From Paracoccaceae bacterium (GTDB lineage: Bacteria > Pseudomonadota > Alphaproteobacteria > Rhodobacterales > Rhodobacteraceae): a stretch of 14,982 bases of DNA. Every line of letters starts with the position of its first letter. Positions within the stretch are counted from its first letter, which is position 1. Below, piece by piece: positions 1 to 7,338 of the stretch. The notes below the pieces were generated by a model, which was not told the DNA's origin, made no database searches, and saw only the letters and a list, made by a program, of their open reading frames with translations. Location of the stretch: contig SKOX01000445.1 in NCBI GenBank assembly GCA_007119835.1, positions 1-14,982 on the forward strand, written 5' to 3'. The translations under genes were made by a program, and so were the position numbers.

Positions 1-942
1 CAGCGCGACGCCGGCGCGCAGGTCCTCCACCCGGCCGGCGACGACGAGCGCGGCGGCGGCGTTGAGCAGCACGGCGTCGCGGTAGGCCGAGGGCGCACCG
101 CCGAGCAGGGCGCGCAGGGCGTCGGCGTTCTCCGCGGGGCTCCCGCCGATGATCGCCGCGAGAGGATGCTCCGGCAGCCCGGCATCGCCGGGCGTGACCT
201 CGAACTCGGTGACGCGGCCGTGGCGGAGCTCGGCGACAAAGGTCGGGCCGGCGATCGAGATCTCGTCGGTGCCGTCGGCACCGTGCACCACCCAGGCCCG
301 GTCGGCGCCGAGCGCGGCCAGCGTCTCGGCCATCGGTCGGATCATCGCGCGGGAGAACGCGCCGGTGAGCTGGCGGCGCACGGCGGCCGGGTTGGTGAGG
401 GGTCCGAGGATGTTGAAGATCGTCCGGGTGCCGAGCTCGCCCCGGGGGCCGGCGACATGGCGCATTGCCGGGTGGTGCATCGGTGCCATCATGAAGCCGA
501 GCCCGGTCTCGGCGATGGCGCGCTCGACGATCTCGGGGCCGACCATCACCTCGATCCCGAGGGCGCCGAGCACGTCGGCCGCGCCCGACTTCGAGCTCAG
601 GTTGCGGTTGCCGTGCTTGGCGACCGGCACGCCCGCGCCCGCGACGACGAAGGCCGTGGCGGTCGAGATGTTCAGCGTGCCCTTGGCGTCGCCCCCGGTG
701 CCGACGATGTCGATGGCGCCCTCGGGCGCGTGGACCCGGACGCATTTCGCCCGCATCGCGGTGGCGGCGGCGGCGATCTCGTCGACGGTCTCGCCGCGGG
801 TGCGCAGCGCCATGAGGAAGCCGCCGACCTGAGCCGGCGTCGCCTCGCCCTCCATGATCGCGGCGAAGGCGGCCTCGGCCTCCCGGCGGGTGAGCGGACC
901 CGTGGCCGCCCGCGCGATGAACGGCTTGAGGCCCTCGGTCAT
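1..942 (-). CDS. trpD: Anthranilate phosphoribosyltransferase TrpD, 3' end cut by the window
   Basis: Transfers phosphoribose from PRPP to anthranilate, the second step of tryptophan synthesis, in the cytoplasm. 314 codons are visible and the frame is still open at position 1, so about 20-30 C-terminal residues should be missing. Visible family motifs are the PRPP-binding GTGGD (residues 81-85) followed by NIST (91-94), and the [15 protein letters not shown] block (from residue 109). The ATG at 940-942 overlaps the trpG stop in an ATGA junction, so the two genes are translationally coupled. In many alphaproteobacteria trpC follows; that lies outside the window. Identity is firm from the motifs and the trpG neighbour. 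Confidence 0.97.
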   Translation of the reverse strand, partial: MTEGLKPFIARAATGPLTRREAEAAFAAIMEGEATPAQVGGFLMALRTRGETVDEIAAAATAMRAKCVRVHAPEGAIDIVGTGGDAKGTLNISTATAFVVAGAGVPVAKHGNRNLSSKSGAADVLGALGIEVMVGPEIVERAIAETGLGFMMAPMHHPAMRHVAGPRGELGTRTIFNILGPLTNPAAVRRQLTGAFSRAMIRPMAETLAALGADRAWVVHGADGTDEISIAGPTFVAELRHGRVTEFEVTPGDAGLPEHPLAAIIGGSPAENADALRALLGGAPSAYRDAVLLNAAAALVVAGRVEDLRAGVAL

Positions 943-1532
943 GCCGCGATCGGCGCGTTGCGCCGCGCGAGGTCGAGGAAGTTGCGCAGGAGCGCGTGGC
1001 CGTGCTCGGAGGCGATCGACTCGGGGTGGAACTGGACGCCGTGGATCGGCAGGTCACGATGCGCGAGGCCCATGATCGTGCCGTCTGCAACCTCGGCGGT
1101 GACCGCGAGGGTCGCAGGCAGGCTCGCGCGCTCGACGGCGAGGCTGTGGTAGCGGGTGGCGGCGAAGGGCGAGGGCAGACCGCGGAAGACGCCGCTGCCG
1201 TCGTGGCTCACCGCGTCGAGCTTGCCGTGCATGATCCTGTCCGCCCGAAGCACGCGGCCGCCGAAGGCCTGGCCGATCGCCTGGTGGCCGAGGCAGACGC
1301 CGAGGAGCGGCACCCGCGCCGCCGCCGCCGCGGCGATCAGCGGCAGGCAGACGCCGGCCCGGTCGGGATCGCAGGGGCCGGGCGAGAGGACGATGGCAGA
1401 GGGCGCGCGCGCGAGCGCCGCGTCGGGCGTGATCTCGTCGTTGCGCCGCACGACCACCTCGGCCCCGAGCCCGGCGAGGTAGTGGTAGAGGTTCCAGGTG
1501 AAGCTGTCGTAGTTGTCGATCAGCAGGATCAT
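939..1532 (-). CDS. trpG: Anthranilate synthase glutamine amidotransferase subunit TrpG
   Basis: Supplies ammonia from glutamine to the TrpE subunit for anthranilate synthesis. 197 aa, the usual length of a free TrpG. It begins with the family's N-terminal [15 protein letters not shown]. The triad of class I amidotransferases is visible: nucleophile Cys80 in GVCLGHQ, and His169 and Glu171 in QFHPES. The start at 1530-1532 matches the family N-terminus; the Shine-Dalgarno is weak (a G-run about 8 bases upstream). It overlaps trpD by 4 bases. trpE is not next to it: the upstream neighbour is an unrelated sugar aminotransferase gene, separated by a hairpin cluster and a promoter. PabA, which shares the fold and can be bifunctional, is the alternative, but the trpD linkage favours TrpG. 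Confidence 0.96.
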   Translation of the reverse strand: MILLIDNYDSFTWNLYHYLAGLGAEVVVRRNDEITPDAALARAPSAIVLSPGPCDPDRAGVCLPLIAAAAAARVPLLGVCLGHQAIGQAFGGRVLRADRIMHGKLDAVSHDGSGVFRGLPSPFAATRYHSLAVERASLPATLAVTAEVADGTIMGLAHRDLPIHGVQFHPESIASEHGHALLRNFLDLARRNAPIAA

Positions 1533-1679
1533 CGGCGGGACCCCAGGGGCTGGCGCGGCGCTCGCCCTTCATGGACCGCAAGCCGCGAGCCGGTCAAGGG
1601 CGCAACGCGACCGCGCGCGCCACACTGTCACGGCCGCCATGACCCCGGCATGCCCATCGAGCCGGAGTATCGACAACCG

Positions 1680-1709
1680 ATTGTATGCCAAGGGCTTGAG
1701 AGCGGTCAA
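1680..1709 (-). promoter_or_regulatory. Predicted sigma70-type promoter of trpGD
   Basis: Read on the minus strand, TTGACC (1704-1709) is separated by 18 bases from TACAAT (1680-1685), close to the sigma70 consensus and unusual in this GC-rich window. Transcription would start near 1673, leaving a leader of about 140 bases before trpG. It lies between the hairpins that end the upstream sugar gene and trpG, where a promoter is expected. Prediction from sequence only. Confidence 0.6.
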
Positions 1710-1742
1710 AGAGGGACCATCCGGCAGGCCCGGCATCGGAAG

Positions 1743-1795
1743 CGCCGGCCTCGGGGGGATCGACCCCCCTCGGCCGGCGTCGGGCGCGAACGCCC
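1743..1795 (-). terminator. Tandem hairpins after the sugar aminotransferase gene
   Basis: Just past the stop codon at 1818 lie two hairpins. The first in transcription order has GGGCG/CGCCC arms (1782-1786, 1791-1795) around a TTCG loop on the transcribed strand. The second has perfect 8-bp arms CGCCGGCC/GGCCGGCG (1743-1750, 1772-1779), a 2-base internal mismatch, a 6-bp G/C stem and a 5-base loop. There is no T-run after it, so this is a GC-rich terminator or 3'-end stabiliser, not a textbook intrinsic terminator. Confidence 0.55.
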
Positions 1796-1817
1796 TCCCG
1801 GGGCTTGCCGGGCGGGC

Positions 1818-2978
1818 TCAGGCCCGGAAGAAGCTCCGGACGCGCGCGATGATCCGGTCCTGCACCGCCTCGGTCAGATAGCCGTGCATCGGCAGGCTCA
1901 CGACCTCGGCGGCGAGGCGCTCGGCGACGGGGAGGCTGTCGCGCGCGGTCGGGAAGTCACGATAGGCCGGCTGGTGGTGCAGCGGCCGGGGATAGTGCAC
2001 CGCCGTCGGAATGCCGGCCTCCTGGAGATGCGCCCTGAGCCCGTCCCGATCGGCCAGTCGAAGCGTGTACTGCGCCCAGACCGAGCTCGCGCCTGGCGCG
2101 AGCCGCGGCACCTGCACCACGTCGGCGAGCCCAGCCGAATAATATGCCGCCGCGCGGTTGCGCGCCGCGATCTCGTCGGGGAAGATCTTGAGCTTCGCGC
2201 GCAGGACGGCGGCCTGGATCGCGTCGAGCCGGCTGTTCACCCCGATCCGGACGTGGTCGTAGGCGAAGGCCCCCTCGCCGTGGTTGCGCAAGCTGCGCAG
2301 CGCCGCGTCGAGCTCGTCGTCCTCGGTGATGACTGCGCCGCCGTCGCCATAGGCGCCGAGCGGCTTCGAGGGATAGAAGCTGACGCCGGTGGCGCAGCCG
2401 AAGGTGCCGATGTTGCGGCCGTGGAGCGTGCCGCCGAAGCCTTGGGCCGCGTCGGCGAGCATCCAGAGGCCCTCGGCCTCGGCCACCGGCTCGAGCGCGG
2501 GATAGTCGGCGGGCTGGCCGAACATGTCGACCGGCATCGCCGCGACCGGTCGCAGCCCGGCCTTGCGCGCGACGTGGACGGCCTCCGCCATGCTCTCGGG
2601 ATCCATCGAGAAGGTGTCGTCGCGGATGTCGGCGAAGACCGGCACGGCGTTGACGCCGGCCACGACCTCGGCCGTCGAGGCGAAGGTGAAGGCCGGCACG
2701 ATCACCGCGTCGCCGGGCCCGACGCCGCGGGCGCGCAGCACGAGGATGAGGGCGTCGGTGCCGTTCGCGACCGACACGACGTGGCGCGCGCCGCAGAAGT
2801 CGGCGAGCTCGCGCTCGAAGGCCTCGACCTCAGGCCCGAGGATCAGCCGGCCGTGCTGGGTCACGCGCGCGACCGCTTCCTCGATGGCGCGGCCGAGCCG
2901 CTTGCGCTGGGTCACGAGGTCGATGAAAGGGATGGGCTGGGCCTCGGCAGGCGTCGTCTCGGGCTTCTTGTCGAGCAT
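1818..2978 (-). CDS. DegT/DnrJ/EryC1 sugar aminotransferase, WbpE/WlbC-like
   Basis: PLP-dependent aminotransferase acting on a keto sugar nucleotide. 386 aa, a normal family length. Visible are IPFIDL near the N-terminus (16-21), the substrate/PLP loop SVANGTDAL (69-77), Asp176 in LADAAQ that contacts the PLP nitrogen, the PLP lysine Lys205 in FYPSKPLGAYGDGG, and NSRLDAIQAA (248-257). The SFYPSKPLG and GIPTAVHYP wording resembles WbpE, which aminates UDP-3-keto-GlcNAcA with glutamate. Its ATG shares one base with the stop of the upstream dehydrogenase gene (TGATG), so the two are coupled. The upstream gene is the WbpB/WlbA-type partner, which supports a 3-amino-sugar role. The exact substrate is inferred; other DegT enzymes act on 4-keto sugars. 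Confidence 0.93.
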   Translation of the reverse strand: MLDKKPETTPAEAQPIPFIDLVTQRKRLGRAIEEAVARVTQHGRLILGPEVEAFERELADFCGARHVVSVANGTDALILVLRARGVGPGDAVIVPAFTFASTAEVVAGVNAVPVFADIRDDTFSMDPESMAEAVHVARKAGLRPVAAMPVDMFGQPADYPALEPVAEAEGLWMLADAAQGFGGTLHGRNIGTFGCATGVSFYPSKPLGAYGDGGAVITEDDELDAALRSLRNHGEGAFAYDHVRIGVNSRLDAIQAAVLRAKLKIFPDEIAARNRAAAYYSAGLADVVQVPRLAPGASSVWAQYTLRLADRDGLRAHLQEAGIPTAVHYPRPLHHQPAYRDFPTARDSLPVAERLAAEVVSLPMHGYLTEAVQDRIIARVRSFFRA

Positions 2979-3964
2979 CACGTCACCAGTTCGGGTTCGG
3001 AAACGGCCAGTGCGGCCTCGGCGAGGGCGAGCACCTGCATGACGCGCAGGGCCTCGCCGGCATCGGCGAGCGGCGGCCGGCCTTCGGCCACGGCCGCCAG
3101 GAAGTCGCGGCACTCCTCCTTGAGCGGCTCGCCTTCGGGTATCGGCAGCGGCTCGGGCTCGGCACGAGCGATGGCGAGATCCGGGCCGACGCGGTGGCGG
3201 TAGAGGGTGAGCTTCTCGCTCCAGGCCTTGGTGTCGTCGAAGACGGCCATGCCCTCCGAGCCGACCACCGACAGGCGGTGCTCCTTCACCGGGTGGAGCC
3301 AGGAGACCTGGATCATCGCGCTGAGGCCGCCGTCGAAGTCGAGCCGCACCGCCGCCGCGTCCGCCGGCCCGCGGCCGAGCGGGCGCTCGGCAAAGCCGGT
3401 CACGCGTGTCGGCATGACGCCCGCGAGGGCGAGGATCATCGAGACGTCGTGCGGCGCGAGACACCACAGCGCGTCTTCCTCGGCCCGGATCGCGCCGAGA
3501 TTGAGGCGGCTCGCGTGGATGCGCCTCAGCCGGCCGAGCGCGCCTTCGGCGACGAGCGCCTCGAGTCGCCGGAAGGCCGGATGATACCGCAGGATGTGGC
3601 CGACCATCAGCACGAGGCCCCGCGCCGCCGCCTCGCGCGCCAGCGCCTCGGCCTCGGCCCGGACGAGCGTCAGCGGCTTCTCGACGAGGAGGTGCTTGCC
3701 GGCCGCGAGCGCGGCCATGCCGATCGCGTGATGCGTGGAGGGGGGCGTCGCGATGCAGAGCCCGCCGATGCCCTCGTCCGCCATCGCCTCGTCGAGGGAC
3801 AGGGGCCGCGCGCCGAACCGGGCGGCAAGCTCCTCCCGGCGGCCGCCGTCGCGGTCCACCACGGCCGCCAGCACCCCGAGTTCGGCAAAGTTGCGCGCGA
3901 GGTTCCGGCCCCATGCGCCGCAGCCGACGACGGCCACGCTCGGACTTGTCGCGCTCAATGACAC
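2978..3964 (-). CDS. Gfo/Idh/MocA sugar-nucleotide dehydrogenase, WlbA/WbpB-like
   Basis: NAD-dependent oxidoreductase, 328 aa. The N-terminal Rossmann motif VVGCGAWGRN (12-21), the EKP motif with its catalytic-site lysine (95-97), and the C-terminal Gfo domain are present. The segment from GHILRYHPAF (122-131) through SRLNLGAIR (152-160) to APHDVSMIL (170-178) is typical of WlbA/WbpB, which oxidise C3 of UDP-GlcNAcA for UDP-2,3-diamino-uronate synthesis. The start is GTG at 3962-3964, chosen because AGGAG sits 7 bases upstream; no ATG fits. It is coupled to the WbpE-like aminotransferase. The acetyltransferase (WbpD) and 6-dehydrogenase (WbpA) are not in the window. Family is sure; the exact substrate is inferred. 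Confidence 0.92.
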   Translation of the reverse strand: MSLSATSPSVAVVGCGAWGRNLARNFAELGVLAAVVDRDGGRREELAARFGARPLSLDEAMADEGIGGLCIATPPSTHHAIGMAALAAGKHLLVEKPLTLVRAEAEALAREAAARGLVLMVGHILRYHPAFRRLEALVAEGALGRLRRIHASRLNLGAIRAEEDALWCLAPHDVSMILALAGVMPTRVTGFAERPLGRGPADAAAVRLDFDGGLSAMIQVSWLHPVKEHRLSVVGSEGMAVFDDTKAWSEKLTLYRHRVGPDLAIARAEPEPLPIPEGEPLKEECRDFLAAVAEGRPPLADAGEALRVMQVLALAEAALAVSEPELVT

Positions 3965-3971
3965 TCAGCTG

Positions 3972-3976
3972 CTCCT
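3972..3976 (-). promoter_or_regulatory. Ribosome binding site fixing the GTG start of the dehydrogenase
   Basis: AGGAG on the minus strand, 7 bases before the GTG at 3962-3964. There is no in-frame ATG near, and the Rossmann motif begins 11 codons in, so this site decides the start. Confidence 0.75.
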
Positions 3977-4071
3977 GCACGCTCGAGGCGCCCGTATCAC
4001 GCCCAGCTGCCGCGGTCGAGCCCGCGCGCCCCGGTACGCGCCGCGTGCGACCCCAGGCGGCAGGGCCTCGC

Positions 4072-5529
4072 TCAGTCCTCCGCGCCGCCCTCGAAGATCG
4101 CGCGTTCGTTGCAGAGCGCCACGCGCAGGATGTTGGTCGAGCCCGGCGTGTTGAAGGGCACGCCGGCGGTGACCACGATCCTGTCCTCCTCGTTGGCGAA
4201 GCCGTCGGTGCGCGCCGCCCTGGCCGCCGAGACCACGGCCATCTTGAAGCGGTCGACGCTCTCGGTCACGACGCAGTGCAGCCCCCAGCACAGCGTGAGC
4301 CGCCGCGCGGTGTTCCAGAACGGCGTGAGCGCGATGATCGGCACCCGCGGCCGCTCGCGGGAGGCGAGAATCGCCGTCGTGCCGGTGTGGGAGAAGCAGC
4401 AGATCGCCTTGACCTGCGTCGTCTCGGCGACCTCGCGGGCGGCGACGGTGATCGCGTCCGACACGCCGCGTCGGGCCGGCGTGCGCGCGGCCTCGATCAC
4501 CTGGCGGTAGATCTCGTCGCTCTCCACCGACATGGCGACGTTGTTCATCGTCGAGACCGCCTCGATCGGATAGCCGCCCGCTGCGCTCTCCGCCGAGAGC
4601 ATCACGGCGTCGGCACCCTCGTAGATCGCGGTGGCGACGTCGGAGACCTCCGCCCTGGTCGGCATCGGGCTGGTGATCATGCTCTCGAGCATCTGGGTCG
4701 CGACGATCACCGGCTTGCCGGCGGCGCGGCAGGTGCGCACCAGCCTCTTCTGGATCGGCGGAAGCGCCTGGACGGGAAGCTCGACGCCGAGATCGCCGCG
4801 GGCGACCATGATGCCGTCGGCGGCGTCGAGGATCTCGGCGAAGGCATCGACGGCCGCCGGCTTCTCGATCTTGGCGATGATCGCCGCGCGTTTGTCGATC
4901 AGTTCGCGCGCCTCGAAGACGTCCTCGGCGCGCTGGACGAAGGAGAGCGCCACCCAGTCGACGCCGAGATCGCACACGAAGTCGAGGTCCGAGCGGTCCT
5001 TGGCCGAGAGGGCGGCGAGCGGCAGGACGACGTCGGGGAGATTGACGCCCTTGCGGTTCGAGATGTCGCCGCCGACCTCGACAACGGTGTCGGCGTGCTC
5101 GGGACCGCAATCCACCACCTTGAGCCTGAGCTTGCCGTCGTTGACGAGGAGCGTGGCTCCGGGCTTCAGGGCCGCGAAGATCTCGGGATGCGGCAGACTG
5201 ACGCGGCCGGCGTCGCCCTCTGCACCGTTCAGGTCGAAGCGGAAGGACTGGCCGGGCTCCAGCGGCACGGAGCCGCGCGCGAACGTGCCGACGCGGAGCT
5301 TCGGGCCCTGCAGGTCGGCCAGGATGCCGATCGGCCGGCCAAGCTCCGCCTCGACCGAGCGGATGCGCGCGTGCCGCTCGGCGATCTCGGCCTGGCTGCC
5401 GTGGCTCATGTTGAGGCGGAACACGTCGGCTCCCGCAAGGAAGAGCCTGCGGATCATGTCGACGCTTTCGGACGCGGGTCCCAGCGTCGCGACGATCTTT
5501 ACCTTACGCTGGCGGCGGAGCGGGTTCAT
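4072..5529 (-). CDS. pyk: Pyruvate kinase
   Basis: Converts phosphoenolpyruvate and ADP to pyruvate and ATP, the last step of glycolysis, in the cytoplasm. 485 aa, normal for the family. Seen in order: KIVATLGPAS (11-20), FRLNMSHG (37-44), the B-domain after GPKLRVG (75-81), the catalytic block IIAKIEKP (217-224) with Lys220 and Glu222, MVARGDLGVELP (241-252), ATQMLESM (277-284) and LSAESAAGGYP (311-321), then the C-terminal domain with FSHTGTTA. The ATG at 5527-5529 has GAGGG 6 bases upstream. It has its own promoter and is separated from the upstream small gene by a hairpin. No obvious terminator follows; 107 bases lie between its stop and the dehydrogenase start, so some readthrough is possible. 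Confidence 0.98.
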   Translation of the reverse strand: MNPLRRQRKVKIVATLGPASESVDMIRRLFLAGADVFRLNMSHGSQAEIAERHARIRSVEAELGRPIGILADLQGPKLRVGTFARGSVPLEPGQSFRFDLNGAEGDAGRVSLPHPEIFAALKPGATLLVNDGKLRLKVVDCGPEHADTVVEVGGDISNRKGVNLPDVVLPLAALSAKDRSDLDFVCDLGVDWVALSFVQRAEDVFEARELIDKRAAIIAKIEKPAAVDAFAEILDAADGIMVARGDLGVELPVQALPPIQKRLVRTCRAAGKPVIVATQMLESMITSPMPTRAEVSDVATAIYEGADAVMLSAESAAGGYPIEAVSTMNNVAMSVESDEIYRQVIEAARTPARRGVSDAITVAAREVAETTQVKAICCFSHTGTTAILASRERPRVPIIALTPFWNTARRLTLCWGLHCVVTESVDRFKMAVVSAARAARTDGFANEEDRIVVTAGVPFNTPGSTNILRVALCNERAIFEGGAED

Positions 5530-5559
5530 CGGGCACCCTCAGGCTGATTGCGCCCGAAC

Positions 5560-5565
5560 GTTATA
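5560..5565 (-). promoter_or_regulatory. Predicted -10 element of pyk
   Basis: TATAAC on the minus strand, 30 bases before the pyk ATG, would start transcription near 5553 and leave a short leader of about 24 bases. I find no good -35 hexamer at 16-18 bases; a TTGCCG lies 22 bases upstream, which is too far. The promoter is plausible but incomplete. Confidence 0.45.
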
Positions 5566-5600
5566 GGCGAAGCGACCCTGGAAGAAACGGCAAATGCCAG

Positions 5601-5622
5601 CGGTCGCGAAGAGACGCGACCG
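5601..5622 (-). terminator. Hairpin between the small secreted-protein gene and pyk
   Basis: Perfect 8-bp arms CGGTCGCG (5601-5608) and CGCGACCG (5615-5622) with a 6-base loop, starting 25 bases after the stop of the upstream gene. The minus-strand sequence after it is moderately T-rich (GCATTTGCCGTTTCTT) but has no clean T-tract. It probably separates transcription of the small gene from pyk. Confidence 0.6.
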
Positions 5623-5647
5623 TGTTGCCGCTCGCGCTTGGCCTTAC

Positions 5648-6067
5648 TCAGCGCAGCGCGGCCGAGCGCGGATAGGGCGCGAGACGGTCCGCGGCTTCGA
5701 GAAGGCCGATGCGGTGCGCGATAAGGTAGCGCGCCGTCTCGGTGGCGGGCTTGCCCGCGCCGACCGAGCCGCTGATGCCGACCGCGCCGCGGCGCAGGTT
5801 GAGCTCTCCCAGAACCGCGAGGTAGTGGCCGAGCCGCGTCGCCGCCTCGCGCTCCTCGGGAGACATGCCGCGCTCGCTGTCGTGCGCATCGATCAGCCGC
5901 ACGCAGAGCCGGGCGAGCCGCGGCGCGAAGTCCTGAGGCTGCTTCGCCTCCGACGAGAAGCGGCGGCACTCCGGCGGCAGCTGGTCGCTCGCCTGTGCAG
6001 CGACCGGTAGCGCGGGCGCGGCGATCAGGGCCGCGAGAAGCGCAAGGAGCGGGATCTTCCGGGTCAT
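5648..6067 (-). CDS. Small secreted protein of unknown function
   Basis: 139 aa. The N-terminus is a clear Sec signal peptide: a Lys/Arg start (MTRK), a hydrophobic core (about residues 5-21) and an AQA|S cleavage site after residue 26. The mature part of about 113 residues is mostly helical-looking and charged, with two cysteines (34 and 55) that could form a disulfide in the periplasm, and a conserved-looking stretch around ARYLIAHRIGLLEAAD (112-127). I do not recognise a family. The ATG at 6065-6067 has only a distant AGGA (10 bases). Codon use is like its neighbours, so I take it as a real gene. It lies in the same direction as pyk, with a hairpin between them. Confidence 0.75.
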   Translation of the reverse strand: MTRKIPLLALLAALIAAPALPVAAQASDQLPPECRRFSSEAKQPQDFAPRLARLCVRLIDAHDSERGMSPEEREAATRLGHYLAVLGELNLRRGAVGISGSVGAGKPATETARYLIAHRIGLLEAADRLAPYPRSAALR

Positions 6068-6219
6068 GGGTCGCGGGTTCCTGTTGTTGCTCGATGGGGC
6101 CTGCGACGGAGGCAGGGGTTGCGTGGTCCCCGCCCGCCGCGCAACTCATGAACTCGTCACCGAACCGCTTTACACTCTCGCATTGAACGCGCTGCCCTGC
6201 AACACTACTATAGGTTGTA

Positions 6220-6234
6220 TCACGTCACCGTGAC
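6220..6234. repeat. Overlapping inverted repeats, candidate operator
   Basis: TCACG-TCAC-CGTGA (6220-6233) and GTCAC-C-GTGAC (6224-6234) share the same bases. Perfect 5-bp arms like these often mark dimeric regulator sites. No regulator gene is next to it, so the role is a guess. Confidence 0.35.
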
Positions 6235-6238
6235 TTGC

Positions 6239-6266
6239 TGCAGGGGTTGCCACCGGGGCACCTGCA
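6239..6266 (+). repeat. Bulged hairpin in the structured gap
   Basis: TGCAGG (6239-6244) pairs with CCTGCA (6261-6266) and TGCC (6248-6251) with GGCA (6257-6260), with a GGT bulge on the 5' side and a 5-base loop. The 3' side is continuous, giving a 10-bp stem. It would be near the 5' end of any plus-strand RNA made from the promoter-like site at 6183-6211. Confidence 0.4.
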
Positions 6267-6398
6267 AATCCAAGCAGCGGCGCAGAAAATCCGCCAGAAA
6301 GTGCGGCGTCACGCCACACGACCGGCCCGATGATGCCCGGAGCACTGCTCACACCTTGATCATTCTGTGACGAGTGCCGCCGAAGCGGGCTGGACGAT

Positions 6399-7148
6399 CT
6401 ACCCGCCCGACGAACCCTGGCGGTAGCGCGCAACGAATCGCTGCAGGATGCTCTCCGGCACCGACACCTCCGCCGCGCGACACGCCGCGGTCAGAGCGTC
6501 CGCCTCCTCGGGACGGAAGTAGCCCGCGTCGCGATAGATGCGGATGCGGAACGCGAAGACCTCGGCGTCGGCCTCGGGATGGAACTGCGTCGCGTAGACG
6601 TTCGCGCCGTGACGGATCATCTGGAACGGACAGCTCGGCGCCTCGACGAGATGGACGCAGCCCTGCGGAAGGGCCTGGACGGCCTCCTTGTGCCCCACGA
6701 AGGCGCCGAAGCGCGCGGGCAGCCCCTCCAGCAGCGGGTCGACGCGCCCGGCCTCGGTGAGACGACAATCGGCGGCGCCCACCGCCTCGCTCCAGCGATC
6801 CTTGGCGACCGGTGCGCCTAGATGGTGGGCCAGGATGCCGATCCCGTAGCAGCAGCCGAGAAACGGCAGGTCGCGCGTGACGATCTCCGGCATGAGCCGC
6901 AGCATCGCCTCCTCGATCGCGCGTTCGGTCGGGGCCTTCGCCTCCGGGGCGTCGCTGACGCAGCCGGGACCGCCACCGACGATCACGCCCGCAAATTCCC
7001 CGACGTCGATCTCCGCGTCGGGCTCGACGTCGAGCCGAATCCGGCGCACGTCCTCGCGCGCGAGGCCGCCCTTGGCCAGGATCGCCTCGAACTCGTTGTC
7101 GGCGGCTTCGGCCTCGGGGCGAAGCCGCAGGATGAGGAAGGGCTTCAT
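6399..7148 (-). CDS. Class I glutamine amidotransferase-like protein, stand-alone
   Basis: 249 aa, one amidotransferase domain of the GuaA-like COG0518 type without a synthetase domain. The likely nucleophile is Cys100 in GCCYGIG (98-104), and His190 and Glu192 lie in QFHPEA. The Gln that normally closes the G-x-C-x-G-x-Q elbow is Gly104 here. It may hydrolyse glutamine or a gamma-glutamyl compound; the substrate cannot be read from sequence. The ATG at 7146-7148 has GGAGG 7 bases upstream. It is transcribed divergently from pheT across a 190-base region, with no synthetase partner beside it. Annotation as GMP synthase would be wrong, since the ATP-pyrophosphatase domain is missing. Confidence 0.9.
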   Translation of the reverse strand: MKPFLILRLRPEAEAADNEFEAILAKGGLAREDVRRIRLDVEPDAEIDVGEFAGVIVGGGPGCVSDAPEAKAPTERAIEEAMLRLMPEIVTRDLPFLGCCYGIGILAHHLGAPVAKDRWSEAVGAADCRLTEAGRVDPLLEGLPARFGAFVGHKEAVQALPQGCVHLVEAPSCPFQMIRHGANVYATQFHPEADAEVFAFRIRIYRDAGYFRPEEADALTAACRAAEVSVPESILQRFVARYRQGSSGG

Positions 7149-7178
7149 CGCGGAACCTCCGGCGGCCTCGCCGCGATC

Positions 7179-7194
7179 GCTGGCCGCGGCCAGC
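7179..7194. repeat. Perfect 16-bp palindrome upstream of the amidotransferase gene
   Basis: GCTGGCCGCGGCCAGC, self-complementary over all 16 bases, 30 bases upstream of the amidotransferase start and 144 upstream of pheT. It could be a regulator site or a chance GC-rich palindrome. Confidence 0.35.
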
Positions 7195-7338
7195 CGAGGA
7201 CCTAGCAGAGGCAGAGCGACCTGTCCCCCTCCGGAAGCCCTTGGCGCTGCCGGGACTTCGCCCGCGGCGCGCGACCCTTCCCCTTCGCCGGGCGATGCCG
7301 TAAACCCCCCGCCACATCGTCCCGGGGACCGAAGGCTC

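Larger units (their letters stand above)
6068..6398. other. 331-base gap without a convincing gene
   Basis: Between the small secreted-protein gene and the amidotransferase stop. The middle (about 6170-6360) is visibly richer in A/T than its surroundings. It holds a run of short inverted repeats (6220-6234, 6239-6266, 6301-6319, GAGC/GCTC at 6340-6350). A plus-strand promoter-like pair TTGAAC (6183-6188), 17 bases, TACTAT (6206-6211) precedes them. A minus-strand frame 6170-6433 stays open for 87 codons but runs into the amidotransferase gene, and its codons are unlike those of neighbouring genes. A small RNA, a decayed gene or an upstream control region are all possible. Confidence 0.5.

Noticed and set aside
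1628..1657. A nine-residue minus-strand frame (MGMPGSWRP) as a trp leader peptide in the trpG leader
   Set aside because: Only one Trp codon, weak ribosome binding site, and no clear alternative terminator/antiterminator hairpins after it.
166..3203. Long plus-strand open frames across trpD, trpG and the aminotransferase gene
   Set aside because: Antisense shadows typical of high-GC coding DNA: Arg/Gly/Ala-rich, no domain motifs, while the minus strand carries clear families.
3965..4071. TGCCGC/GCGGCA inverted repeat after pyk as a terminator
   Set aside because: Arms are only 6 bp with a long loop and no T-tract; not distinguishable from chance at this GC content.
5648..6067. Walker A-like GSVGAGK in the small secreted protein
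   Set aside because: The Ser/Thr after the Lys is Pro, the protein is exported, and no Walker B or other NTPase motif is present.
6170..6433. 87-codon minus-strand open frame as a gene
   Set aside because: It overlaps the end of the amidotransferase gene, lacks a ribosome binding site I can support, and has no recognisable motif; kept only as part of the gap description.
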